DNA from: Armigeres subalbatus
Taxonomy: Eukaryota > Arthropoda > Insecta > Diptera > Culicidae
Length of the DNA: 64,000 bases
Direction: 5' to 3'
Assembly: GCF_024139115.2 (NCBI RefSeq)
Contig: NC_085141.1
Span: 176,030,994 to 176,094,993 of the forward strand
Positions within the stretch are counted from its first letter, which is position 1. Every line of letters starts with the position of its first letter. The notes under the pieces were generated by a model. The model saw only the letters and a program-made list of their open reading frames with translations. It was not told the DNA's origin and made no database searches. The translations under genes were made by a program, and so were the position numbers. Shown in pieces: positions 1 to 11,251 of this stretch.

Positions 1-505
1 GCCTACTACGGGCTCCAGATGAAACTGCGGTCGAAAAAGACGCTAATAAGACCGGTTGTCCTCTACGGACATGAAACATGGACAATGCTCGAGGAGGACT
101 TGCAAGCACTCGGAGTATTCGAGAGACAGGTGCTTATGACTATCTTTGGCGGTGTGCAAGAAGACGGTGTGTGGCGGCAAAGAATGAACCATGAGCTCGC
201 CCAACTCTACGGAGAACCCAGTATCCAGAAGGTTGCTAAAGCCGGAAGGGTACGATGGGCAGGACATGTTGCAAGAATGCCGGACAGCAACCCTGCAAAG
301 ATGGTGTTCGCTTCCGATCCGGCAGGTACGAGACGGCGTGAAGCGCAGCGAGCGAGATGGGCAGACCAGGTGCAAAACGACTTGGCGAGTGTGGGGCGTA
401 TCCGGAGATGGAGAGATGCGGCCTCGAACCGTGTATTGTGGCGTCAAATTGTTGATTTAGTGTTATCTGTTTAGATGTAATCTAAATAAATGAAATGAAA
501 ATGAA
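1..505 (+). mobile_element. 3' end of an RTE-clade LINE (5' part outside the window)
   Basis: An open frame (19-474) encodes the C-terminal tail of an RTE reverse transcriptase. It has the LIRPVVLYGHETWTM segment, the RWAGHVARMPDSNPAK segment and the RARWADQVQNDL segment, all of which recur in the near-complete RTE at 43547-46835. The stop is followed by a short AAATGAAATG tail, as expected for an RTE 3' end with no long poly(A). It is a distinct subfamily, since about a third of the residues differ from the copy at 46.5 kb. The 5' boundary is cut by the window edge. Confidence 0.8.
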
Positions 506-515
506 AGATTAAAAA

Positions 516-835
516 AAACTTTTTACTTCTCAATTCTTACTTCATACTTTTAACTTCTCACTTTTCATTTTTTACAATTTTCTTTTTCTCTCACTTTTCA
601 TTTCTCACTTCACTTCACACTTCGAATTTGTTACTTTTCACTTCTTACTTTTCACTTCTCACTTCTTACTTCTCACTTCTTACTTTTCATTTCTTCATTT
701 TTCACTTTTCATTTCTCACTTTCCACTTCTCACTTCACAGTTCTTCTCAAATTTCTCACTTCTAGCTTCTCACTTTTCACTTCTCAATTATTACTTCTCA
801 CCTCTCCCTTTTCACTTATCACTTTTCACAACAGT
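516..835. repeat. Pyrimidine-rich degenerate tandem repeat (CACTTCTTACTT-like)
   Basis: About 320 bp made of imperfect copies of a 6-12 base CACTTCT/TACTTTT motif, almost purely T and C on this strand. It begins directly after the RTE 3' end, so it may have grown from that element's tail. No coding potential is seen. Confidence 0.8.
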
Positions 836-1285
836 CAACCCCCATGAGACAATATTGAAGGAATCATCGACTCATGGAAATATCGAGATAGGGAATAGCA
901 AATCTTTGGAGAGCTATTTGCAGGGACCATCACAGTAACCCAGAAAATATTTTTTTAATATGGCAAAATTTGCTTCCATGAGTCGATATCGAGTCATAGA
1001 ACTGTATTGACTTCCTATTTCCTATTAAGAGATCTGCGAAATGTCTCATTCTTCACTTCTCGCTGCACACTGCATGTAATTCATACTACTCATTACTCAC
1101 AATATTTTTTTTTTATTTAAACTTATCGGCCAAACGGCATTCGGCCAAATAGCTCATATATTGTGCATGTAAACTGATTCTGACAACATCGAGTTAGAGA
1201 AGTGAAAATGCTTTGGAAAATTACTTCGACTTAGAGAATATCGAGAAAGGGAAGTATCGACTTACGGAAGTAATACAGTATGCAA
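836..1285. other. Intergenic, degenerate repeat with TCGAG / CTCATGG motifs
   Basis: No gene is visible. The block holds repeated short motifs (gactcatggaaatatcgag-like at about 870 and 1220-1265, and their inverse near 975-1000). This suggests an old TIR element whose ends I cannot fix. Confidence 0.35.
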
Positions 1286-1974
1286 AATTCATTTATTTAT
1301 TTATCCAGACTAAGGCCGAAGTGGCCTGTACGGGTATGTATATAAGAGTCTTCTCCATTCGGCTCGGCTCGGTGCATGGCTACACGTCGACAACCACCTG
1401 ATCGATCCACCTTGCTCACGCCGCACCTCGTCTTCTTTTGCCTGTCGGATCGTTGTTGAGAACCATTTTCACCGGGTTATTGTCCAACTTTCTGGCTACG
1501 TGCCTGGCCTACCGCAATCTTCCGATTTTTGCGGTGTAAACAATGGATGGTTCTCCCAACAGCTGATGCAACTCGTGGTTCATTCGCCTCCTCCACGTAC
1601 CGTCCGCCATCTGCACCCCACCATAGATGATACGCAGCACTTTCCTTTCGAAAACTCCAAGTGCGCGTTGGTCCTCCACGAGCATCGCCTAGGTCTCGTG
1701 TCCGTAGAGGAGTACCGGTCTAATGAGCGTTTTGTAGATTGTCAGTTTGGTACGGCGGCGAGCTCTATTCGATCGGAGCGTCTTGCGGAGTCCAAAGTAT
1801 GTACGATTTCCAGCCACTATGCGTCTCCAAATTTCTCTGCTGGTATCATTTTTGGCAGTCACCAGTGAGCCCAAGTACACACATTCTTCTACCACCTCAA
1901 TTTCGTCACCACCGATGCAAACTCGCGGTGGGTGGCTCACATTGTCTTCTCTTGAACCTCTTCCTATCATGTAC

Positions 1975-3252
1975 ACTGAGATCAAATTTCTAATATATTT
2001 TATGTGCGTTGAACATATAAAAATAGTTATGCCTTCCTTCTTCCGATTCTATGTGCAGCATTTGAATTCTGTAAAGTCACTTGTGTATCTAATAGCATAG
2101 ACAATATAATGTAAAGGATAATTATTTACATCTTATTTGTTTTGCAGATGAATTTCATGTGCATCTGTATTTAGTTAAATACCATCTGGTATCGCACATA
2201 AAATGCAATAGCTCACAATGAAATAGAATATACATCAGTATCAATAAAATGGCGGAGAATTGGCGGAAACTTTCCATGTTTGTGAAATTGTAGGTGGTGC
2301 CCAAAAGTTGTTTCAGTTTCAGCATGAATTATTACGGTTGCAATGTAAGGTAATGTAAGTGACTTTATTTTATTAATCAAAATATGATTTCACAAAATTC
2401 TTTGTTTTATTTTAGCATGAACAAAAATCGTGGAACAAACAGCCGCAATCACATCTTGATCACAACCAGAAAAAAATAGGAGCTAGAGGAATTTATTTTG
2501 AGATTTCCGTGCAAATGAACATTTGCATTCGAAGTGGAACCATTAACGCAGCCCCGGTCAGCAACAATGCTAATCATTGCCATTGACACCAAACGATTCA
2601 CCGATTCTCGTATCCGTCATGTCCGCCATCCATTTTCTGCGCTCCACTCAGCCGAATCGGAAGAGGAATTTTGAGCGGTACATATTGCGTGTACTGTTTT
2701 TCGACGCTAAGTACACAGAGCAGATCAAGGACCAGATGCAATTGGTGTTCCTCAGAATTCTTCTTCCGATTCGGTTGAGTGAAGCACAAAAAATAAAATC
2801 AAATTAAAGTTCTTCATAATACTGCAATAACAAATACTGCCAGAAGAACGATACAAAAGGGACAGGCGTATTTCGGCGACCGCTATTTAGATGTTCAATA
2901 TGTTCCGCAGCTATACATATTTCTGAAAATTATATAGTCCATAAATAAATGCATGAAAATCAGAAAAAATGTTTCTCTTTTTGGCTTTCCGTTGTGAAAA
3001 AACAAAACAAATAATCGGGCTCGAGAAGTGAGTAATATTCGAATATTATTGTGCTAGCACATATAATTCATTGAAATGGCCAGATGAATTACATTTGGAC
3101 TGGCATTTATGTTATGTATGCATTGCACATAAAATCTAAGAGTTCCAAAATTTCTAACTTTATGAGTATCACCAATACAATGTATGTGCAAAGCTTGATT
3201 GCAAAAATATATGTGCCTTGCACATAAATTTTAGATGGTATTTCAGCTCAGT
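1975..3252. mobile_element. 1.28 kb TIR DNA element, GTAC target duplication
   Basis: The ends are inverted: ACTGAG...TTTTATGTGC at 1975 and GCACATAAA...CTCAGT at 3252. The element is flanked by GTAC on both sides (1971-1974 and 3253-3256), and removing it restores the RTE reading through TSKTKYMIGRG. No transposase ORF is visible, so it is non-autonomous. The palindromic 4 bp duplication and AC(T)GAG ends do not let me assign a superfamily with confidence. Confidence 0.75.
2645..2781. repeat. 137 bp inverted-repeat element nested in the 1.28 kb TIR element
   Basis: CACTCAGCCGAATCGGAAGA at 2645 is the inverse of TCTTCCGATTCGGTTGAGTG ending at 2781. The arms are about 35 bp with few mismatches. 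It looks like a small MITE inside the larger element; no clear target duplication is seen. Confidence 0.55.
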
Positions 3253-3310
3253 GTACTTCGTCTTCGACGTGTTGATGACTAGTCCGATCCGCTTATGCAA
3301 GGGACTTTGA

Positions 3311-4091
3311 ATTTCATCGAGAGAGTTCACTGTAGACACTAAGGTATGGAAATCCATACTTTGTGTGCGTGCCTTTCGTGTATTGCGAAAAAGCTTTCAC
3401 TACTACATTCGAAAGGGCTGCTATAAGAAGCCGTGCTTCTACTATACGGCAAATTCTTCAAAAAGACCGTGAATATTAGGTCCAAACGTACCATCTGTTT
3501 ATCGATTGCAAGCGGCATACAACAGTATAGACCTTGTGCAACGGGAGCAATAGAAAATTATTGACGAGAACAGCTGTCCCAGGAGCTTACAAGACTGATA
3601 AAAGCAACGGTGGATGGTGTACAAAATCGTGTAAAGGTGTCGGACGAACACCCCACTTCGTTCGAATCCCACCGGGGGCAATGACAAAGTGGTGATCTTT
3701 CGTGCTGGTTGTTCAATATTGCGAGAAAAGAGAAAAATTCTAATTTTGCGGAGCAAAGAAGAAGAAGCAGACTGAGTGTCGGAAACTTCAAAATGGCATG
3801 CACTGTACGAAAAGTGTTAATAATTCTTGATATTAAGAATATTCGAGAAATCTAAAATGTTTCTAAATCACATAAATATATGACAAAATGCCTTCAAAGT
3901 ATCATGAAACTTGTTTAAAAAATATAGCGGCATGTAACACTCGTTTAAAGTTGCATATTCTCGTTGATTTCAATAATCAACATTCACACCGAAAAAATAA
4001 ACAAAAAATTTTACCGTGCAACAAGTGATTTGACGTTTGCGGAACAGCTTTCCGACAGTCGTCCGTCGGACCCCGGTTCGAATTTTTCAAT
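3311..4091. other. Unassigned DNA with a tRNA B-box-like motif
   Basis: No gene is recognised. A GTTCGAATCCCACC motif at about 3660, which matches the pol III B-box consensus, hints at a decayed tRNA-derived SINE around 3600-3700. I could not find a matching A box or ends. Confidence 0.3.
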
Positions 4092-4500
4092 CTTCTCGCA
4101 ATATTGACGCTTTGATATTGCATGGAGAAGAAGAGGCAGAAAGATGATAATCGAAAAAATCTCCACGGGAAAGCATACAAAGAAGTTTTTAAAACTCTTC
4201 TCAAAAATTCAAAAAGCAATTTAATTAAAACGGTAAGCAGTACGGGGTTGGACTTTTTTTCTACTGTATAAACAACACAATATTTCTATTCGAAATTTTA
4301 TTTTGTGATATTACACTTAATTCACAGTATAAAAAAATTCCAACCCCGTACTGCTTACTGTTTTTAATTAAATTGCTTTTAGAATTTTTGAGAAGTATTT
4401 TAAAAACTTCTTCGAATGCTTACCCATGGAGATTTTTTCGATTATCATGTTTCTGGTTCTTCTACTTCATGCAACATCAAAGTGCCAACTGCGTTAGAAT
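4092..4500. repeat. Foldback (hairpin) element with ~180 bp arms
   Basis: The left arm (about 4092-4270) and right arm (about 4323-4500) are inverted copies of each other across a loop of about 50 bp. Shared blocks include GCAGTACGGGGTTGGA at the centre, AGCAATTTAATTAAAA, and GATAATCGAAAAAAT with GGAGAAGAAG toward the ends. Arm identity is high, with scattered mismatches. The right edge abuts RTE-like coding sequence, so it probably inserted into that fragment. Confidence 0.75.
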
Positions 4501-4504
4501 GTGT

Positions 4505-4804
4505 CATGCGGAGAGCCGGGTGTTACAGTCAAGGTACGATTTTTAATAGATCCAGTCAATTTTTTCGTTTCGCGAATGATATGGACATTGTCGGCTGAAA
4601 ATTTTTAAAGGTGGCAGAACTATACTGCCCACAATCACATATTTGTCCCATATGAATACGAAATCCAGCAAAGATGGGACTGATATGCGATCATTGGCAG
4701 TATACACCCGCCTGAAATCTGAAGCAACAAAAGTTGGACTGGAGGTGAATGCTTCAAAGACCTAACGTATGCTAGTTGCCGGCTCTGGCTTGAAATAAGC
4801 CTCC
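4505..4804 (+). mobile_element. Degenerate RTE-like RT fragment
   Basis: Translation near 4510-4597 gives MRRAG...GTIF and FRFANDMDIVG, a decayed form of the RTE block RRAGIDTSGTIF...GFADDIDIM. The RT catalytic FADD has become FAND. The match resumes after 4701 with YTRLKSEA and NASKT. It is split by the 76 bp mini-element at 4625-4700. Confidence 0.55.
4625..4700. mobile_element. 76 bp mini TIR element flanked by TATA
   Basis: The ends CTGCCCACAATCACATAT and ATATGCGATCATTGGCAG are imperfect inverted repeats, with TATA on each side (4621-4624 and 4701-4704). A relative with the same CTGCC ends and TATA flanks spans 41591-42926, itself broken by a retroposon. Too short to code. Confidence 0.55.
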
Positions 4805-5099
4805 TTGGGGGCTGTCCATAAACCACGTAGACTCTTGAGGGGGAGGGAGGGGTTTCGAAAAAGTCTACGATAGTCTACGAAGGGGGACGAGGGGGTATAC
4901 CAAAAGTCTACGTGGACTTTTTGATTTTATGTTTTTTAAAAGCGATTTATACATCAGCTTCGTGCGAAGTTCACTTGTTTCATTTTTCTAGGATGTTCCG
5001 GTTTTTTTTGCAAGACTTTACCGATATAATCTTTTGCATTTCTCCTTAAAAATTTAATGAATTTCACTAAAGTAAAAGTCTGAGTTACGGCTTAAAACT

Positions 5100-5720
5100 A
5101 TCACGGATTTCACCAGGAAATTCTTCTGTGTTGAACAGGAAAATTCTCCAAAGTATGCTATAAAAACTTTCGAATTTTTTTCAAAATCTTCACTTGGATT
5201 TTACTGCAGATTCCTACTAGAATTTCGTTTGATTTTCGGCAGGAACTTCTTTGCAAACTATGGAAATTATGTCGTACTTTAACGGATTTTTTTTTGGAAT
5301 TTACAAAGGAAGCATTTTGGAATATCCAAGAAAAAGTCTTTGGAATGCCCTAAAGATATTCTTTGGAACTTGTAAAGAGAATTCTCCGAAATTTCCGCGA
5401 GAAACCCTTCAGAATATTCAATGGAGATTTTCTGGGAAGTCCCCGAAATTTTTTGCTGAATTTAGGAAATTCTTCGGAATTTTCGCGAGGAATTCTTTGC
5501 AAATATAAGCAAAATTATTTAAAATGCCCGTGCAAAATTCTCCTTCGTAAATTTCTTCGGCAGTTCTAATGTAAATTTTTTGGAATTATCGATGGAAAAT
5601 TTTCGAAATTTCTAAATAAATTGTTGAAAAGTTCCACGAAAAATTATTTGAATTTCCAGCCAAAAACAGTTTAAGTCTCCACAAAAAAAAAATATTTGCA
5701 ATTTTTGTAAAAAAGTCTTT
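5100..5720. repeat. Degenerate tandem repeat of a GGAATTTCTTCGGAA-like unit
   Basis: A run of imperfect units of about 30 bases (GAATTCTTTGGAATTT, GAAATTCTCCGAAATTTCC and similar) fills the interior of the 2.06 kb element. It resumes at about 6100-6400. Short ORFs across it are by-products of the repeat. Confidence 0.55.
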
Positions 5721-5775
5721 TCTGTCTTTTCTGCAACCAGAATCCACACAGAATCTATTTTTAGATTTTTTCCAT

Positions 5776-6087
5776 TATTCATTGTTGTTGTCGTTGCCGG
5801 TCCATCTCGTCGTGAGTCCATTGTGTTCGTTTTGTCCATGTCGTGTATCCAATGATCGTTGCATTGTCCGGTTGCCATTTATCCGTGTAACGTTGGAGGA
5901 ATGCCTCCGAGAAGAACAAGTTGTCAGTCGTCATCAGGCAGCCGTGACGGTGAGGCGTGCTCCCCAATACGCCATCGCATAGGCTGCGCATCCGGCGACT
6001 GACGAGGGTTTTGGTGGCTGGGAATCGAACCCATGACCATTCGCTTGAAAGGCGAACGTGTAGCCAACTACGCTACCGGACCACCCT
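5776..6087 (-). mobile_element. tRNA-derived SINE (inverted)
   Basis: On the minus strand the first ~70 bases (6087 down to about 6010) form a tRNA-like head. It has TAGCGTAGTTGG as A box, an anticodon stem TTCGC/GCGAA around a CTTTCAA loop, and GGTTCGATTCC as B box. About 230 bases of unrelated body follow, ending in CAACAACAATGAATAATGG. It lies inside the 4808-6867 TIR element. The anticodon position reads TTC, but this is a SINE head and not a tRNA gene, because the acceptor stem does not close. Confidence 0.7.
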
Positions 6088-6870
6088 AAACTAAAAATTA
6101 CCTCGGGAAATAATTTTAAATTTTCATGGAAAATTACTCGGGTTTTTTAACGGGGAATCTTTTGGAATTTAGAAGAAAAATCTTGGGATTTCAACAGATG
6201 ATTATTCAGCGGGATATTGCATGGAATTTTCAAGAAAACCATCGGAATTATCACGGAGAGTTCTTTGGAGTATTTCATGGTTATCAATTGGGAAATTTTA
6301 CTAAATTTCCACGCAAAACTTATTGGAATATAGACTTGACGTTCTCGAAATTTCAACTCGATATTTTTCTAAATTCTGAAAATTCACGATTTTTACAATT
6401 TTGAACCGGCGTTGAGAATTATAGGTCAGATGCGTGACAGATTTTATCAGTGGCGCGCCGATGCAGAAATGTCGGCGGTGGTGGTGCACACCTCTAGGAG
6501 GAATTGAATTCAACAGTAATTAAAGTAATTGGCTTTAAGATTTGATTTCAGGAGTTATGGACAAAGGATTAAATTTGATTTCGTTTCAATTTGTTTTGTT
6601 GGATTTTATTCAGTGTGATTTTGTTACGTTTGAAATTCGAATTTTGTTGTAATTTTTACATGGAAATGGAATTGAATAGCTGAATTGCCTAAAACGTGGT
6701 TGATTTACATATTTTTCCTATCACATATGATGTTTTGTAAAATTTGGTAAAGTCTACGTAGACATCATAGGGGGAGGGAGGGTTTTGAAAAAGTCTACGA
6801 AAGTCTACTAGGGGGACAGGGGTTTGAAAAAGTGAAATTTCGGTCTACGTGGTTTGTGGACAGCCCCTTG

Positions 6871-7999
6871 ACAGCATTGTCCATTATGCAAAGCTTTAAA
6901 GCTAAATTTTATTTCGCATTAGTAATTAAAATTCCCGTATACATAATAAGCATAAGCCTTGCAGAAAGCCTAGAAGTAAAAAAATCAATATTCGGCAGTT
7001 GTGCAAAACATAAATTGTCCATGAAATCTTACATTTAATAATTTTCAAAACAATTTCACACATTCACTTTCCATCCAGTACAGAAATGCGCTTCAACGCA
7101 AACGAGCAGCACTATTACTTTGTACTCTGATATTTGTTGGCGACCAACTGATTGAACCAATAAACATCTTATTCGTTTTATTTGATGAACATTTCGTCTC
7201 GGTCCAAAGTCGCGCCCCCATAAATTTAAGTAAAATCGTCGTTGCAAAATAATAGCGTCACCGCACCAGGGTCGTAAAGTTAAACGAATTTGTCTGTTGT
7301 AAAATTAAACACCTTCGATTAACTCGTTCCTCTCTCCCGCACACTCCTCGCCAGCTCACCTGTCTGTGGCTTGATTGGCCTTGCCCAGGAGACTTTGGGT
7401 ACCCTAATGAGCTTAATATGGGCTATATTATGGCTGGTTCATGTCACATCACGCCACGCCAAGACGTTGGCTTCGAAATCGAACTTCTTTGTATCCGTGA
7501 TGCCGCTTGAACTGATTCGACCAAATGAAAGACCACAACTGCACGTCGCAGACTTAAAGCCGATCAGTGAGGGTAGGTAATTTACGTAGAATAAAATGTC
7601 GCAAAAGCGACAGTGATAGCTTAATCAAATCAAATTTGGGATTTTAGTGCATTCCGCTGGGTGCCCAAGGGTACGTACGTGGGAAAGTCTATTGCGAAAT
7701 TCGCATGGACAACCGAAAGTTATTTCTCTACTTCATTGATCTCGTTCATTGAAACATATATGGTTGGCATTAGGTTTTGCAATATCTGTACTTTTCCTCA
7801 ATATTGTTGACAAATATATAGTAGAGCAAAGCGGTCTTTTTAATCATAACTGTGCAGTTTGCTGAGCAACATAACTGTGTATTTTCAGCTCGATCCGTAA
7901 AACTATATTTTAGCGATTTTAATTTTAAAATACCTATCATTTTCGACGGGTAAACTTTAAAAAAAATCATTCGGGCTCTGAACTCTACGATATTTAACC
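6871..7999. other. No clear gene; possible decayed exon
   Basis: No confident feature. An open stretch around 7371-7573 ends at a plausible splice donor (GAGGGTAGGTAAT). Without homology I cannot call it an exon. Confidence 0.25.
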
Positions 8000-8081
8000 A
8001 TGAGCAATTTCCAGCATGTGAATTCTGCTGAGCAAACCCGTCGACTGAACGAGCAAGTTTATGATTTTGTCGTCACGCTGG
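8000..8081 (+). CDS. Possible first coding exon of an unrecognised host gene
   Basis: An ATG in a good insect context (TTAACCATGAGC) opens 27 codons beginning MSNFQHVNSAEQTRRL. They end at a strong splice donor (CTGG|GTGAGTAAT). Read straight through, a stop follows two codons later, so the piece only makes sense as a short first exon. The peptide is polar and helix-like, with no signal peptide. I do not recognise the family and cannot find the second exon; the next 1 kb holds no convincing coding segment. Confidence 0.35.
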
Positions 8082-9129
8082 GTGAGTAATGCCGCAGTCT
8101 GTCTAGAGCAACGGTGTTTATTCAATAAAACTATCACTTAAGCTCTGCCCGTCGGTACTAAAGAGCAGATATTTGTGAAGGTAACATCTGTCCAAGGATA
8201 GAAGGCGGAATACTGATGTTCGTCAGATGTTTTTATCTGCGGCAACAAAATCCACCCCACCCACCACGAAGGACAAATCCAAGAATGTCCCCAGAATGCT
8301 TTCCAGAACAGCGAATATAAAACACACACACACCATAAGTCAGTCTAGACATCGATCATTTGAATTTTTATGAATTCTCTGCTTCTGAATTTGCTACAAG
8401 CTCGGTGTTTGCAGCATACTTCCTTGCAAAGCATCGGAATCGCCACGTTGCAGTATGGTGCACAGAAGCTGAAAATTCGCGTCAAAACACTTTGCACGCC
8501 GAATGAAACTTTCTCCTGATTCCTTTGAGCCATCAGGAGGTAGGTAAATCCCATTTACAATGCTCGTGGGAAAAATACTGCACCATCCACCATCCAACGT
8601 TCTTAGGCAGTGTAGCGTGTGGCTTGGCTATAGTACACTAAACGGCATCGCTGTCGTTGCCGTATACCGTCTTTTGAGTGTGCACTTTGTCATTCCTCTC
8701 TTCACACAAGAGCTAGTTAAGTGAGTGGATCTAATCTAATATGCATGCCCCATTGTGCTCAACGTTGTGGCTGTATCACGACTGCTGGCTGAACCTGTGA
8801 TGCATGACGACCAGCGCGCTGACAGAGGCATTAATATTAGCACGTTGATAGCCATAAATGTGAATTAGCCGGATCAAGCTGCTGTATAATTCATTGTAAT
8901 GAAGAAACTTTTAAGATTTCAATCTGTTGATATAGGTTATGGGCGTAATCCACGATATGATTGCATTTCTGAGATTTTTAAAGTATCACGTACAATGGAA
9001 TGCAAATGATGAGCGCATATGACTTATTGCCATCAGATCTATAGAACTACATATATATAGTGATAAGTCATCGCTGAAGACATTTCATAGCTTACAACAT
9101 TAGGCGAATCGGAATCAATAGAAATTATG
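8082..9129. other. Unassigned, possibly intronic or intergenic
   Basis: No ORF, RNA or repeat could be assigned. A short ACACACAC run lies at about 8320. Confidence 0.3.
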
Positions 9130-9141
9130 TCCTAGTGATCT

Positions 9142-9426
9142 CTTCTTATCTTCTTATTGGCATTACATCCCCCACTGGGACATTGCCGGCTCGCAGCTGT
9201 TCATTAAGCACTTCCACAATTATTAACTGCGAGGTTTCTATGTCAAGTTACCATTTTTGGATTTGTAAATCATGAGGCTAACACGATGATACTTTATGCC
9301 CAGGAGGTCGAGAAAATTTCCAACTCGAAAATTGCCTAGACCGGCACCGGGATTCGAACCCAGCCACCTTCAGCATGGTCTTGCTTTGTAACCTCGCATC
9401 TTACCGCATGGCTAAGGAAGGCCCTT
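9142..9426 (-). mobile_element. Feilai-like tRNA-derived SINE
   Basis: On the minus strand the head contains TTAGCCATGCGGTAAGATGC (A box) and GGGTTCGAATCCCGG (B box). The body carries TGGGCATAAAGTATCATCG and AACCTCGCAGTTAATAA blocks, ending in CCAGTGGGGGATGTAATGCC and an A/G-rich tail. It is flanked by a 12 bp duplication TCCTAGTGATCT (9130-9141 and 9427-9438). The copy at 13971-14250 is the same family. Confidence 0.85.
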
Positions 9427-9529
9427 TCCTAGTGATCTACGAGTAAATAATATACCTGTACGCCGCCGCTGGTGATTCTCCAAGTCGCAATCACCGTCAA
9501 CATTTATTCGGCGCGCGAATAAAAATTGT

Positions 9530-9682
9530 TCACGCAGCCTTGCGTGCAAAGACGTAGGATTTCCAATCCGGAGATGGTGAGTTTGGTTTTCGGTCCGGTC
9601 CAGGATGTTTTCGGGTGGGAAACATTCTTGACTCTCTGGGCATAATAGTATACCCATTGTACTTGCCCCACAAGATACATAC
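9530..9682 (+). mobile_element. Second-type tRNA-derived SINE, truncated
   Basis: A GTAGGATTTCCAATCCGGAG head, a decayed B box (gagtttggttttcgg) and a GGGAAACATTCTTGACTC / CTGGGCATAATAGTATACCC body resemble the Feilai layout but form a different family. The 3' part is missing here. The corresponding 3' part of this family appears alone at about 21238-21330. Confidence 0.55.
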
Positions 9683-9865
9683 ATGTAGGGCAGCGGTTCT
9701 CAACCTGGGGTACATGTACCCCTGGGGGTACCTTCGCTGGTCCTAGGGGGTAACTCAAAAATGCGTAAAGGCGGACGTATTACAATTACAATCGAAACTT
9801 ATTGATAATGTTTTGGCAATTGTGTATTTTTCATTTCAAAACTTTGTCTTGTACATAATATGCAT

Positions 9866-10285
9866 TATTTATTTTTATTTTTTAGACTAAGGCCGGAGTG
9901 GTCTGTGCATAAAAGTGTTTTCCATTCAGTTCAGTCTATGACTGCATGTCGCCAACCACGCAGTCTGCGGAGGTTCCGCAAATCGTCTTCCACCTGATCA
10001 ATCCACCTTGCTCGCTGCGCATCTTGGCTTCTTGTTCCCGTAGGATCGTTGTCAAGAGCCATTTTCGCCTGATTACTACCCGTCATTCTGGCTACGTGCT
10101 CGGTCTACCACAGTCTTCCGATATTCGCGGGGTGAACGATGGATGGTTCTCCCAACAGCTGATGCAACTTGTGGTTCATTCGCATTCTCCACCATCTGCA
10201 CCCCGCCTATTGAGCGTTTTGTAGATAGTCGGTTTGGTATGGCGGCGAAGTCTATTCAATCGGAGCGCTTTGCTTCTCGGAAGCA
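9866..10285 (-). mobile_element. RTE 3' fragment nested in hAT copy 1
   Basis: On the minus strand it ends in (ATAAAT)n after GGACCACTCCGGCCTTAGTC and carries the RTE C-terminal coding block (MNHKLHQLLGEPSIV-like and LRVW-like segments). It matches 46370-46835 with a deletion near 10204. Confidence 0.75.
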
Positions 10286-10309
10286 TTCACTCAGACAGCT
10301 CGAAGGCCT

Positions 10310-11250
10310 CCTACCAAGATGTTCATAAGCCTTCCTTCAAGAGGGTTGGAAGCATCCTTTAAGATGCTTGGAAATCTCCCTTCAAGAGGCTTGGAAGCCC
10401 CCTTTCAAGAGGTCTGCAAGCCTTCTTTCTAGAGGCCCGGAAGCCTCGCTTTGATATATTCGGAATTTTTTTTTTAATAGGCTCGGAAGCCTCCTTTTAA
10501 GAAGGTCGGAAGACTCCTTTCAAGAGGCTCGAAAGATTCTCTTCAAAAGGCTTGGATAACTACTTTCAAGAGGGCGGAAGCCTTGTTTTAAGATACCCGG
10601 AAGTTTATTTTCAAGAGGCTCGGAAGTCGCCTTTTAAGAGACGGAAGACTTCTTTCAAAAAGCTCGGATGGCTCCTTCCAAGAGGCTCGGGAAGCTACTT
10701 TCAAGAGGCTCGGAACCCTCCTTTCGAGAGGCCTGGAAGCCTCGCTTTGAGAGACCCGGAATCCTCAAAAGGCTCAGAAGCCTCCTTTCAAGAATGTCGG
10801 AAGCCTTCTTTCAAAAAGCTCAAAAGCCTCCTTTCAAGAGACTCGAAAGATTCTTTTCAAAAGGCTAGGAAAACTTCTTTCAGAAGGCTCGGAAGCCTCT
10901 TTACAATATGCTCAGAAGCCTCTCTCCAGTAGGCTCGGAAGCCTCCTTTCAAGAGGCCTGAAAGCCGTCTTCCAAGAAGCCCGGAAGCCTGCTTTCAAGA
11001 AGCTGAGAAGCTTCTTTTCAACAGGCTGGGAAGCCTCTTTTCAAGAGGCCGGAAGCCTTGTTTTAAGACGCCCGGAAGTCTACTTTCAAGAGGTTCGGAA
11101 GCCGCCTTTTAAAAGGGTTGGAAGCCTTCTTTCAAAAAGCTCGGATGGCTCCTTTCAAGAGCTCGGATGGCTCCTTTCAAGAGGCTCGCGAAGCTCCTTT
11201 TAAGAGGTTCGGAAGCCTCCTTTCAAGAGGCTTGTAGGCCTCATTTTAAC
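10310..11250. repeat. 23 bp minisatellite in hAT copy 1 (continues 11985-12310)
   Basis: About 40 degenerate copies of AGGCTCGGAAGCCTCCTTTCAAG (here given as 20 bases plus AAG). This is the inverse of the unit in hAT copy 2. After a 733 bp insertion the array resumes for about 14 more units at 11985-12310. Unit identity is much lower than in copy 2, so this array is older or less homogenised. Confidence 0.9.
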
Positions 11251-11251
11251 A

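Larger units (their letters stand above)
1291..3310 (-). mobile_element. RTE-clade LINE 3' fragment, interrupted
   Basis: Read on the minus strand this is the C-terminal part and 3' end of an RTE element like the one at 43547-46835. The (ATTT)n tail is at 1291, and the coding match runs from about 1310 to 1970 (IGRGSRE...VSHPPRV, LGSLVTA, GNRTYFGLRKTL, IYKTLIRP). It then stops and resumes at 3257 with KRIGLVINTSKTKY. The gap is filled exactly by a TIR element (1975-3252). The upstream part is missing, so the copy is 5' truncated, as is usual for LINEs, and it carries frameshifts. Confidence 0.8.
4808..6867. mobile_element. 2.06 kb TIR element with GGGGCTGTCC ends
   Basis: The left end GGGGCTGTCCATAAACCACG and the right end CGTGGTTTGTGGACAGCCCC are inverted with about one mismatch in 25. 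TTG flanks both sides (4805-4807 and 6868-6870), suggesting a 3 bp target duplication. Subterminal blocks (AAAAAGTCTACGAnAGTCTACnAGGGGGAC) also repeat near both ends. The 46848-46982 element shares the GGGGTCATCCACAAAGTACG design and 3 bp duplication, so both belong to one loose superfamily. No transposase ORF remains. Confidence 0.75.

Noticed and set aside
6010..6087. A minus-strand tRNA gene (anticodon position TTC)
   Set aside because: The acceptor stem does not close and the sequence runs on into a SINE body.
9412..9758. Minus-strand ORFs of 60-90 codons
   Set aside because: They span SINE bodies and the hAT terminus and have no independent support.
10552..10932. 126-codon ORF in hAT copy 1
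   Set aside because: It is a translation of the degenerate 23 bp repeat.
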